DNA from: Limnomonas spitsbergensis | Taxonomy: Eukaryota > Chlorophyta > Chlorophyceae > Chlamydomonadales | Direction: 5' to 3' | Assembly: GCA_037349105.1 (NCBI GenBank) | Contig: JAYJMM010000066.1 | Location: 248,001-312,000 of the forward strand | Length of the DNA: 64,000 nt | In this document: positions 34,945-45,469 of the stretch, one piece after another | How positions within the stretch are numbered: position 1 is the stretch's first letter | Layout of the letters: each line of letters starts with the position of its first letter | Position numbers and translations under genes: made by a program | The notes under the pieces: model-generated | What the model was told of the DNA's origin: nothing | Database searches by the model: none | The model's input: only the letters and a program-made list of their open reading frames with translations

Positions 34945-36066
34945 TCAGTGGTGCTAGCGGCAGGGCATGTCCAATAGACACCATGGGTCGAGCAGTAGAG
35001 GGCAGTAGTAGGTGATCCGCCCGCCATACTGAACCTGAAACAAAGCTCCTGAGGGGCCAGGTAGATGATGGAGCAGTCAGAGCATGCGCAACCGGCAGGC
35101 ATTACAGTGGTGTGCCTTAAACCTAAGTAACAGCCCACCTAAGTAACAGCCCCCACGGAAGAGGCCCAGACAGCCTACTGCAATGCTCCCGATGAATTAC
35201 AAGAACAAAATAAAAATAAATAACAAAGTAGCACCTTAACATTCAAATGCCAGTGGGGCGTGGGTATGCAATCATTGAATGCTCCTTGCCAAGGTTCCTC
35301 CCATCAGGCCCTGCAAAAGGACAGCTGATGCACTGGGATAAGCTCTATGTGACGAAACGCATGGGGAGGATCTCACTCCACCATGCTGAAGGATGCATGG
35401 GACGCCACATGCTGTTAAGAATGGTGGATTGGGGTCTGCCAAATGCTGTTAACGGTATTTGTCCTTCACATGCCCTAAACTCACCCTGATTCCCTCCTCC
35501 TCCGAGACAGGCTTTAGAGATCCTTAGCCAGATCCCCCTGGCCAGATCAGAGCCGAATAGCAATCACGCAATTCCCAAGGTTTATCGGAATCATCTCAGC
35601 CATCACATCCCCTTCTATTCAAGAAATATGTTCCTCATGATGTCGATGAAATCTTGCAAGGGTAGTAAGAACTCGGTAACAACTCAAAACTTCACAACAT
35701 CGAAGGCCATGTTTCATCGCATGAATATGATCCATTCGATACTATCTGGTTATTTTATTAAGCGACGTACACGTTCTTGCCAGAGAGCTGCCGTTATGAC
35801 TTATGATTGCGTTTCGGTCTCACCTGGGGTTCTTACCAACCCCAGGCATGGGCCCAGGGCATACCGTCCTAGGGCTCTGCTACTTGAGCAGGTATATTCA
35901 CAAAGATAGGGATGGAAAGTGGCTGATGGCAGCAATATCGACTCTTGTTTCCTGGCAAGTCGCAAACCCATCTCATACCGCATCGCCGAGGGGCAAAGTT
36001 TGAGCCAAAGCACCTCATTTTCGCCCCTAGTTTCAATGCATAGAATGCAGAAGTAAAATAGCTAGA

Positions 36067-36321
36067 TCATAAGTTTATTTTCAGTCGCCTTTGATGCTGC
36101 TGCATGGCACAGGTCCATGCTGCTCCAGCATGCGCAGCCGGCCCCACCATGAGCGCCGCTGCATGGCCACAGCTGCTGGGAGCGCGCCCCCCCATGTCGA
36201 TCCCGGCGCACATGATGATGACACATGGCAAGCAGATGATCTCCTCAGGCGATGCTTTGTTCGCAGCCTCGTTTTGAGCCTCGTACAACACAGCACAGCC
36301 GCACAGGCACTAACGGGCCAG
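36067..36321 (-). CDS. C-terminal exon of an unrecognised small protein
   Basis: After an AG near 36322 the frame reads CLCGCAVLYEAQNEAANKAS, PEEIICLPCVIIMCAGIDMG, then GHAAALMVGPAAHAGAAW and ends QQHQRRLKINL before TGA. The Cys-rich, small-residue-rich pattern looks like a compact domain or a membrane hairpin. No family known to me. Upstream exons were not found. Confidence 0.3.
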
Positions 36322-37028
36322 GCGCTTGGTTCAGCCGCTACGTGAGTCAGGCTGTTTATTTCAGGTTAATTCAGTTAAAAATCAGCTGCATCACAGCCGG
36401 CGACTGTGGCAGCCTGGTGCAGCAAGCCTTGCTGCCTGGCCCCCGGCCAATTCAGGTTTGATCCCCATCCTCCGAGTAGGGCCGCCCAGCGACCTTCCAA
36501 ACTGAAGGTGGTCTGGTGCGCTGTAGAATACAAACTGATGAGTTGGACCTGCTTTGCATGGCACCTGCTCCGCTCAAAATGTGAAATGCAACATCTAGCA
36601 GACAGGTGCACAGCTATTTGTATGGTCCCTTTCACTGTCCAGGTAGACGCTTGCTTGGGTGAACATTGTTTTTGCTTCTTCCTCTGGCGCGAACCCACCC
36701 TACGTTTTGACGTCCGGTAGACACCTGCACTTCCTGTTTTCGCCCACACAGCAGGCACCTATAAGGTCTTCAGGGTCTTGATTTCAGAGTTGATTTAATG
36801 CGCACCAGACCACCTTAAGGGTGCTGCCGAGCGCCCACCACCAGGCCGGCCAGGACCCAACCATGGAGTCCATGACCAGCCTAAAGTCACCTTACCGCAC
36901 CAGTCCCTATGGCTATCATGATCTAGCTCAATTGTCGCTGGAGTACGCAAAAATATACTGCAATTGAAGGCAGGGTCTGCTGAGCATTGCCACCATGTTA
37001 TCTGTCAACTGCACAGCAAACAAAATGG

Positions 37029-37055
37029 CATACCCCGCATATTATGCGGGGTATG
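37029..37055. repeat. Perfect palindrome
   Basis: CATACCCCGCATA, one central T, then its exact inverted copy TATGCGGGGTATG. It would extrude as a 13-bp stem. No flanking element was recognised. Confidence 0.85.
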
Positions 37056-37266
37056 GCGCATACCTGGAGTTGCTGCACCTAGTCCTGCCCGCAAAATTCT
37101 GGGGTGTGGCTGAAGTGTAGCTGAAACAACCTAAAATAAAGAGTGGTAAGCTGGCGATGCATACATGTGCAGGGCGTGGAGCCGCTGACGGCCTTCACGG
37201 TCCCGGATCCCCCCGGGGCTTGGCTGCGCCTGGAGTCGAATATCTTGGAGGCTGCAGCCGCAGGAT

Positions 37267-37600
37267 GGGCAACAGGGTATTTGGAGCCAGGCGAGCAACA
37301 TGGCGCAGGTGGGCAACAGGGTATTTGGAGCCAGGCGAGCAACATGGCGCAGGTGGGCAACAGGGTATTTGGAGCCAGGCGAGCAACATGGCGCAGGTGG
37401 GCAACAGGGTATTTGGGGCCAGGCGAGCAACATGGCGCAGGTGGGCAACAGGGTATTTGGAGCCAGGCGAGCAAAACATGGCGCAGGTGGGCAAAAGGGT
37501 ATTTGGAGCCAGGCGAGCAACATGGCGCAGGTGGGCAACAGGGTAGTTGGAGCCAGGCGAGCAACATGGCGCAGGTGGGCAACAGGGTATTTGGAGCTGG
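37267..37600. repeat. 44-bp minisatellite
   Basis: About 7.5 units; each contains GGGCAACAGGGTATTTGGAG and CGAGCAACATGGCGCAGGT, the latter directly before the next unit. All frames on both strands stay open for over 100 codons because of the repeat; no gene is inferred. Confidence 0.94.
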
Positions 37601-38074
37601 ATGCCGCCCGTTCTCCCGACACCTCCGATTGGCTCCTAGAGCATGGTGTGCAAGCCAGCTGCCAGCAGGCCCCTCATGACAGACACCTGGGGCCTTGAGC
37701 GCTCACACCGCTCACAACACCCAAGAGCTGTGCGAGGGGAGGGGGGAACGTGACGGGTTACTGCAGAGTTTCAGGCTAAGGGTTGAAGAATTTCACCCTA
37801 GATTCTAAACTAAAATACGAATTAGTTGATTCCTCCTCCCCATCCTCCTCCTCTGTTCCTTTGTTTCAATTTTCGCTACAAAGTCACCTTCGGCAGGTCG
37901 CCCCACAGCTGCGTATATCCCTAGCCTAGCCTACGACCGGCAGCCTAAGCAATGTGGCAGGCCATGCATGAGACATCTGGCCGGACTCTGATATATACTA
38001 TATGTATATTAGATGTTTGTACTGTCCCTGAATGTTGCTGGTCCATGACAAACAACCACCGCATTCTGTTAATG

Positions 38075-38720
38075 ACATAACACCTCTGGGCCATGCTGAG
38101 ATGAAGCTCGGACACGTCGGCAAACAAAAAGAAAGCTAGGAAAGTCAAGGGATGAGGCGAAAGAGGAAGGCAAGGATAGCAAGTTCACCCACCAAACAAA
38201 GAGAACACAAAGGTCGGGCGAACCGTATCCCTTGCCCCTGAAGAGACTAGCCTTCAAAAACCTAAACTAAAAGTACAAAATCCAGGGCCTCCCACCCCTG
38301 CCTTCGAGCTCTCCGAAGCCCTGTCTGGTTGGTAGAATAAGGAAAGGAAGCAAAGGCTAGAAGAAGGACAGAGAGGCGCACCAAGGGCGTAGAAGAAGGG
38401 CCTCCCCCCCCTCCAGAAACGGTAAAGCAGACCGAAGGATTCCTGCCTCTGAAAGCAAGAGAGAGAGACAAAAAGGGAAAGAGTCAGTCCCCAGGGAGGC
38501 AAAAACAAGACATCAGACTAGCCCTCAACAAAGTCTACCACGTCTACAGCAAAGTCCAGAGCCTCACACCCATGCCTGCCCTGGTACAACTGCTGAAAGT
38601 CCATGGCGCCCTGGGGGGCCTGCCCAACCTCTCGCCCTCAGCCTATCTTTTACGCTAGGGCATTGAAAGCACGCATGCAGCGCATCCTCCACATGTTGGC
38701 CGTGTCCCGCATTCTGTGTA
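38075..38720 (-). mobile_element. Decayed non-LTR retrotransposon 3' region
   Basis: On the minus strand GQHVEDALHACFQCPS (ending near 38665) matches the zinc-knuckle region at 44.1 kb, and the sequence near 38075-38110 carries the family tail motif (complement of CACCTCTGGGCCATGCTGAG). Intervening sequence is purine-rich and frame-broken. Confidence 0.6.
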
Positions 38721-39167
38721 ATGCATATAGCTCATCAGGACCCGCGCTGCGCTGCCTGGTGGGCGCTTCCACCTGCCGCCGCTTCCTTCACTCCGAAGTG
38801 TTGCGGTGGACTCAGCACCTCTGCCACGCCATGGAGGACGGCGGCAACACATCAGATGGATGTCCGTAGTTGGGTTCGGGGTGGTCTTGATTCGGGATTT
38901 CAGGGTGGTTTCGACTAATAAGGCCCGGTAGCTGGGGCCATAGTAGAGGTGACCACTTCCGGACGTTAACAGCCTAAATGTGCGGAAAAAACAGGACAGG
39001 AGCAAACAGCCCAGGCGAAGGGAATGGGGGGCTGGAGGCAGGGCACCACATCACCAGCGGACACTTGGAGCCTATAAAGCAGGCAAGGGGCGCAGGACAT
39101 GCCAGGCATGCCCCATCTCAATCTACAGGGTGTGGCAGCAGGCATTAGGCTCAATAGGGGGGCGAGG

Positions 39168-39224
39168 CGGGCGCATCACTCCCCCCAGAGGGTGAGGCTC
39201 AATAGGGGGGGAGTGATGCGCCCG
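39168..39224. repeat. Inverted repeat with perfect 19-bp arms
   Basis: CGGGCGCATCACTCCCCCC at 39168-39186 is exactly inverted at 39206-39224 with a 19-nt loop. A direct repeat GGCTCAATAGGGGGG also occurs at about 39148 and 39197. Confidence 0.88.
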
Positions 39225-39419
39225 TGACTGGCGGTGTCGGTCAGTATTGCCGCAGTCAAGCAGCTCGTGGCTGGGGCAGTCTTTTCTTTTGACAAAGTAA
39301 AAGCCATTCTCCTCAAGCACTCACCACTGACCAGGGTGTTTGTCACCCGAACCCACTGAAAACGGCTGTGTTATGGGTGGACCAGAAGTATGGGCGGGGG
39401 CAGATCCTCAACTGAGCCA

Positions 39420-39495
39420 ATGCCATTACACCTCTGGGCCGTGCTTAAAAAAGGCTCGGCCGCGTGGGCGCCCGAATGTCCCGTTGGGAAAAAGA
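39420..39495 (-). mobile_element. Retroelement tail fragment
   Basis: ACACCTCTGGGCCGTGCT and the following CGCGTGGGCGCCC match the complement of the tail module found repeatedly at 45.4-47.3 kb. Confidence 0.6.
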
Positions 39496-39499
39496 AAAG

Positions 39500-40390
39500 A
39501 AGCTTAAGGTAAGAGGGAAAGATCCTCACTGAGGGTGATGGATTGGTGTGTTGCAAGAAGGTGTGACATGCTCGCCAGCATCAAAAGGGATCAAGCAGGA
39601 GAGGTGGTGCATGGGGCAGGAACAGCATACACAGGGCTAAGGCGGGGCTGCTCGGATGGTAGGGGGCCAGCGGCACAGCGCCATCATAGACGAGCATCTG
39701 CGCTTGTGTGACCTTGAAAAAGATGAACATGCAGCGATAGGCTCTCCGCATCCCTGGCCACCTTAAACATGCAGATTTTAATGAATGTTATGCCATTTCA
39801 GGGATCAAGGCCGAGACAATGGTAAGACTGAGGGTGGAGGTGAAAGGGTTAACAGCCGAGGTTTCGCCTGAGGGTCACCCCACTTTGGCCTTGTGTATGG
39901 GCAACATTATCAGCTGGGGTTCAAACTCATATTTTGAATGACTGTTCACATTATTTCCTCACCAACAAAAGCATTCCGAATTCATCGTACCAAGAACTTG
40001 CTGGCGCACACGCCTTGGAAGATCACTTCCTCGATTCTTTGCTGTCGTCTCTTACCCTTCTGATGTGAAGTTTTTTACAGGCCAACAGAGCATCACACTT
40101 GATGCATGGGACATGTTCTTTGCTGTCGTCTCTTACCCCTCTGATAGCGTACCTGTCCAACAAGTTGCCTTGCATCAGCATATTGCTTTGCATCAGCACC
40201 TATGACGTGCAATGTGGATATAGTGCTTGTTTGGCAGCACGTTTTGGAGTATCGGTAGTAATTTGAGGAGATTCCGTATTGGCCTTGCAGACGTCTACAA
40301 GATTACAAAAAGCATCGTGCAACATTGAACACAATTTATGAAAATACAAATGTTCAGGATTTCAAACATTTTGAAACATCAACAATTATA
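39500..40390. other. No gene seen
   Basis: Contains a direct repeat, TTTGCTGTCGTCTCTTACCC, at about 40038 and 40120. Nothing else could be supported. Confidence 0.4.
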
Positions 40391-40392
40391 CA

Positions 40393-40842
40393 CTACCAGG
40401 CGTGCCTGGGGACAAAGCTGGTCTTGTCCCCGTAGCCTGGCTGCTTCAGGACAAGTCTAGTAAGCCCCATGTACCGTATAGTAGGTTCAGGTACACTTTG
40501 TAACGCTAGCTGCTTTGCTAGATCGTATACAATATGTGTGGGGGGTTCCTGACTGTCGGATAACCAGCGGGAGGTACACTCATATACAGGAGTGCCATAG
40601 TAAATAAAATAGTAAATGACACTGGTATATACAAGCATATTTTGGTGAAACCAATCAGAAAGTACTGCACATACAGTACAAATAGGAATGCAAGATTCTC
40701 TGACGAACTCCTTGCGGCTTGATGATGTTACGGTATGGACATCAAAATGCTGTTCGATACCGTTTGTCGTATGTGGCAGAGGGTTGGTACAGTTACTGAG
40801 ATGCATGACAAAATGAACAAGGAAGCAGGCCGACCAACGCAA
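40393..40842 (-). CDS. Unbroken 149-codon frame of unknown function
   Basis: The frame encodes a Cys-containing N-terminal part (FLVHFVMHLSNCTNPLPH), RKEFVRESCIPICTVCAVL, a Tyr-rich hydrophobic stretch (TSVIYYFIYYGTPVYECTSR) and a basic C terminus ending KTSFVPRHAW. It is not repetitive and contains normal amino-acid variety. No family was recognised and no introns are needed. It could be a remnant of a mobile element or a chance frame. Confidence 0.25.
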   Translation of the reverse strand: MRWSACFLVHFVMHLSNCTNPLPHTTNGIEQHFDVHTVTSSSRKEFVRESCIPICTVCAVLSDWFHQNMLVYTSVIYYFIYYGTPVYECTSRWLSDSQEPPTHIVYDLAKQLALQSVPEPTIRYMGLTRLVLKQPGYGDKTSFVPRHAW

Positions 40843-41026
40843 ATAAAGACAACTAAATCGGTTGGCCAGCTCGAGCTATCAGGTGTAAGAACAAAGGACG
40901 ACATCAAGCTTCGGTACCTTGATGTCCACTTCCATGGCTGGTATCTAGTGAGGAGCCAGATGTCCCACCTCCTATCTTCTACTCCTCTCCCATTGCCAAG
41001 CCTGCGGCCCTTATATGCAAGGTGGC

Positions 41027-42100
41027 CTAGGCGGGAGAAAATGCAGCAGCTACCGCAGCCTGCGCCCTGTCCTCAAACCCGGCATGCACGTGTTGCACCT
41101 GCAGCTGCTGCCACAGCCATGCCTCTCTCTTCTGAATCATCAGGCACGTCGCGTGCAGGCTGCACCCAGAGATGCAGAGGGCCTCCATCTGAGCCACATC
41201 CAGCAGAGCAGGAGCTGGTGCAGGCAACCCCCGCATGGCAGCGAAAGCAGGGGGGTCACACTGGTTGAGGTACAGATGGATCCTCTCGGCTCTTGCCAGG
41301 TTGGACTTGAGTTCGTCCTGAAGCTCAGTCTCGACATGGGGATCGTCCTCGTCCATCTCGTCCCGGAGCTCGGCAAGCTTGACCTCGAGCTCTTCCTCGT
41401 CAAGCTCGTGCTGGAGGTCGTCCTGTTCCAGGAGATCGTCCCGCAGCAGTAGGGCTTCTATCAAGCCTTGGGCCAGATCGTTCAGCACCTAAGCGGCAAG
41501 GTTCGACAAGAAAGGGAGGGACATTAAGGTTTTCTATCGCAAAGAGCGCACGAGGCATCGATGTTTAGGAGCGGTGAAGCCGAGGATGCAGCCATGCAGG
41601 TATGCAGCAGATGGTGGGCTGTCGCAAGGCACAAGCTTCACATTTCAGGGTTTGTGGACGACATCGGCTTCACCAACCTTGGGTGATTCATCTGATTTCT
41701 TGTGTTCAAGAGCCGAGGCAGCCAGGACCACCTCCAGGTCGGGACTTGGGGCCTTGGCAAAGTCGAGCCCGTCGGTACCCTGATCTACAGTCTCCCAGCA
41801 GTGGGAGGATGAGAACGAGGAGGACATGATGTCGTATGCAATCTCGTCGTGACGGCCTGATGATGCACTGTCTCGCACAACAGTGTCTTGTTTCTTCTGC
41901 GTGCATCGATGCAGGGGCAAATGCATTGATTTCAGGTGGGCGAGGAGAAAATGTGTCCCTTGCATCTGCATCTTTCATGCTGCGGGCATGTATCTACTGC
42001 ATTCTGCGCTGATGGCTACCTTGGCAGCTGGTATTTTACATCTCTCATCGCGGACACTGCCGGCTCCGCCAAAGCATCGCGCAAAAAAACGAAGGGCCAT
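41027..42100 (-). CDS. Complete three-exon gene, acidic coiled-coil protein of unknown function
   Basis: Exons 42100-42020 (27 codons), 41896-41678 (73) and 41488-41027 (153 plus stop) all join in phase 0 with GT-AG borders, giving 253 residues. The N terminus MALRFFARCFGGAG is short, basic and amphipathic and could be a targeting or membrane-binding segment. Residues 28-100 are polar (DEIAYDIMSSSFSSSHCWE, then LEVVLAASALEHKK). Exon 3 starts LNDLAQGLIEALLLRDDLLE and runs through a strongly acidic helix (LDEEELEVKLAELRDEMDED, ELQDELKSNLARAERIHLYL) to a Cys-containing tail. No family was recognised. The three consistent exons and non-repetitive composition make it a good gene candidate. Confidence 0.6.
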
Positions 42101-42899
42101 TTTGGGTATTTTATATTCTAGAAGCGTTCTTAATTGAAGTTGATTGAATACACAGCTATAAAACTGTAGTTTAAGACGTCCGTGGATTGGCCTTTTGTTG
42201 GATGTCGGTTGCTGTACAGCCGACAGCCCTGTACGGCTGGATCTGGCTTCCGGAATCAGGACACTTCCGAGAGGGTCCTTTGGCAGCCAACACGACCACA
42301 CCCAGTCACACCACAGATCGCCAGTTGGGCATAGGCTCTGCTTTCTGTCTCCAGAGCCGAGGATTGATAGTTGAGGGCTGATAAGGGTTCAGGGTTATCA
42401 TTGATGCCTTGATGGATGTTGATGGTCACAGATAATTCGTTGTTGTGGGCTGCTTAAGGCTGAGGGATAAGGTTCGAATGATAAATTATAAGGGGTGAGT
42501 GCTGAGGGCTCAGGACAGAGGGTCAACGGTTGAGGGTTGGGGCACGGGGTTCGGGGGTGAGGGTTGAACCCCTTGGTCGGTTGGTCTTGAACTGTTGAAG
42601 GCCAAGGCCTGCGGTCGGGGGCTTCAGCCGCATGGCATGCTGCATTAGGCCCTCACAGCTGCACACCGTGATACAGCTGACTTGCACCAGAATCACATCT
42701 AAAATAAATGGTGTTCTCCATGATATCTTTTCCTTGCACCTTGAAAAACTGCCATCGTTTGAAAATTCCAAATTGAAATCCAGCTGTTCAATAATGACAT
42801 TATTCCAGGCATGTAAGGTCTTGCATGTCAGCACCGCTACACCTCTGGTCCCTGCTGAAAGTCTTATCTTTGCTGATGCCTGATTTTGTAACGATGTGC

Positions 42900-44470
42900 C
42901 ACTTCAGGGGCAGTGATCGTGCCGCTCGGACAAAAGGATCTAGATGTGTGCAAGGCACGCCAACGGGTACTTATCCCCGTGCGAGTACGCAACAGATTTC
43001 ACGCCTAATGCTGCCATGCTGCTTCCTGCAGGCATTTGCCCGTGGCCAGGTGCACATTTGCATGCGTTGGGATCAACATGCCGAGCTCCATCCTGCGTCA
43101 CCAGCTCACTTGTTCCACGATGCTGCACCTGCTTGCACCGTTTGTATACTTTTTGGCGTTCCCCCTGGCCGTTGGCTAGCGGCTGGTGGTCACGCGCATA
43201 TCACAGCTAATGCCCCATCACATATTCAATTATATTGTGGGCATGGCGGTACATTTGATCAGGTTGTTGGGTTCCTTGTTCCTGTCCCTTCACATACGTG
43301 GAATCTCCATGCCGCTTTCCTCTTTAGGCATACAGTTCATGTGCAGCGGGCAGCTGTCGGAGGCAGTAGCAAGCTGCGTGTGTCCTTTGTGGACTTCACC
43401 AAGGCCTATGACCGTGTCCACATGGGTCCCAGCTAAATTGGTATCTGTCTGAGCACCCTCACATGCTGGCGAACTACGGCAATGTGGTGTGGGCCACCGG
43501 TCACCTTCGACCGCAGCAATGCCTAAGGGTAAGCATGCATTCCAGCCTACTTCAACTCCTACGCTAGGCGGCGGGGCTTCCTGCATCTGCTGCCAGATGG
43601 GAGGTCATGCGGGAGCTGCAGATCCAGCTGTCACAAGTCTTACATTGAGTCTGGTGGCAGCACGTGTTCCGTTTCTACAACGCATCGGTGGCACCGGCAG
43701 CACAGCAAGACAGCCCACTCCTGGCGGCGGCCATGGCGGCCGATCTGTAGCTGGCCGTTCTACAGAACACTGGAGGGCGCACATGATGCAGTGAGCTGAT
43801 GGGGGCACTGGAGATGCTGGCGCAGGGAGCAGTTGTCCCCAAACTGTGTAGGGGGCAGTCCTTGACATGCAGCTGCTCCCCGTCGCAAGGGTGCCACAGC
43901 TAGTGGACGCAGCCTACAAGGAGGCGACTTGCAAAAGAGACCCCAGGTACCCCACCACCGAGCACAGGTCTGCAGCCGCCTACCGCGCCAGGCCTACAGC
44001 AGGCGCTTGCTGGCAGCCGCACCAGCAACAGGGCGTGTGCTTGTGCGCACCAACTTACGGTTGCGGCTTGGTACAGTGAACACAGCTGACACCAGAGGAC
44101 GGCGTAGCGGTCAACAGCGTGAGACACGCTGCTGCCAGGGGTGGTGGGCAAGGGAACATGGCGAGCATGTGGAAGATGCGCTACATGTTTGCTTCCAGTG
44201 CCCAGGCGTCAAGGAACAGCTGAGGGGGAGGGGTTGGGCGGGCCCCCCGGAGGGCGCCACAGACTTTCATCAGTTGTACTGGTGCAGGCATAGGTGGGAG
44301 GCTCTGGCTCTTGTGAAGGATATGGTTGATTTCATTGAGGGCTGGTTTCTTAGAGAGCTGGGAAATAGCCCCCCCCTCCTTTCTTTGGATGGAAGGAGGG
44401 ATATGTTCCTTTTTGTTCCTCTCTTGCCGTCTCCTCTCTTCGATTTCCCCTTGTTGAGACCTTGAATCTA
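42900..44470 (+). mobile_element. Non-LTR (LINE-like) retrotransposon, decayed copy
   Basis: SSKLRVSFVDFTKAYDRVH (around 43365-43425) is the reverse transcriptase motif with the catalytic Asp region in FVDF.KAYD. Frames then break; downstream pieces match the usual order, with a W.HVFRFYNASVAPAAQ-like segment near 43660-43690 and a Cys/His knuckle (REHGEHVEDALHVCFQCPG) near 44150-44215. The 3' end is pyrimidine-rich. Several frameshifts and stops show it is inactive. Similar fragments occur at 27.8, 31.4, 38.7, 44.7 and 45-47 kb. Confidence 0.75.
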
Positions 44471-44699
44471 CAGGAGGGAGGAACCTTTGCACTTCCTTCC
44501 CTTTTTCGGGGGTAGGGACTAGGGAAAAACGATGATTTATCTCTCCTTTGTGTTCCTCTCTTTCTTTCCCTCCCCCCCATTTTACTTCACCCCTCCCAAT
44601 TTCTCTATTGGGCACCCACACGGCTATACTTTTTCAGCAGGACCCGGGGTGCCATTGACATGCCATCAGGCTATGTAGGCAATGAGACATAGTAGGAGT

Positions 44700-45420
44700 C
44701 ATGGCAGTCATGCGGAATATATATTGTTTGAGGACCAATGGGGCCGTTATAATTACTAAGGGTCATTTCCTCAGGCTAGCTGCTAGGATAGGTGCCTTGG
44801 AGGAGCTGGAGCGACGAGCAGCCGTTCCCAACCTGCGTCAGGCAGCGACTGACCTACAGCCTGTACCTGTCACCGAGGTGCTGGCGCTAGTGGATGCTGC
44901 CTACAAGTGGGCGCAGCTGGAGGCGACCAGCCATGGGGATGATGAGGACCCCTCCACTGAACACAAACCTGTGGCCGCCTACTGCGCCAGTTTCCAGCCT
45001 CTGGCGGTACACCAGGAGTTGCAGGAGGGCGTGTGCTCGCGTGTGCACAAACTCAAGCCTGCGACTTGGTGATGTCAGCACAGCCGACACTAGAGGACGG
45101 CGCAGCGGGCAGCAGCGTCACACGCTGCTGCCGGCGATGCTGGACAAGGGGAGATGGCATGAGGAGGAGTGGAAGATGCGCGACATGCATACATCCAATA
45201 TCCTAGCATCAAGGCACAAATTAGGGAGCGGGGCTGGGCAGGTCCTCCGGATGGCGCTGCAGGGGGCAAGCATGGGGGGGGGGTCCTGACTTCTATGGAG
45301 GTTGGGGAATCTGATGTATATTCCGTTGTGGGGGAGGTGACTTTTTCGTTTGGTCTTCTTTTGCTCTCTCTCCTTTCCTTTCTGTTGAATTTCAAGGCAA
45401 GACTCCAGAGGGGCTAGTGC
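44700..45420 (+). mobile_element. Second copy of the LINE-like element, 3' half
   Basis: VTEVLALVDAAYKWAQLE (about 44871-44925) aligns with VARVPQLVDAAYKEATC at 43.9 kb, and LRLGDVSTADTRGRRSGQQR with LRLGTVNTADTRGRRSGQQR. The zinc-knuckle region is frame-shifted. It lies head-to-tail with the first copy, separated by about 230 bp. Confidence 0.7.
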
Positions 45421-45469
45421 ATCTTCGGACTGCCTTGCCTTTTGTGGTGGTGGGCGTATTATCTTTCTC

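Noticed and set aside
37079..37698. Overlapping frames of 100-180 codons on both strands
   Set aside because: All arise from the 44-bp minisatellite; frame shifts every unit give the same peptide set in each frame.
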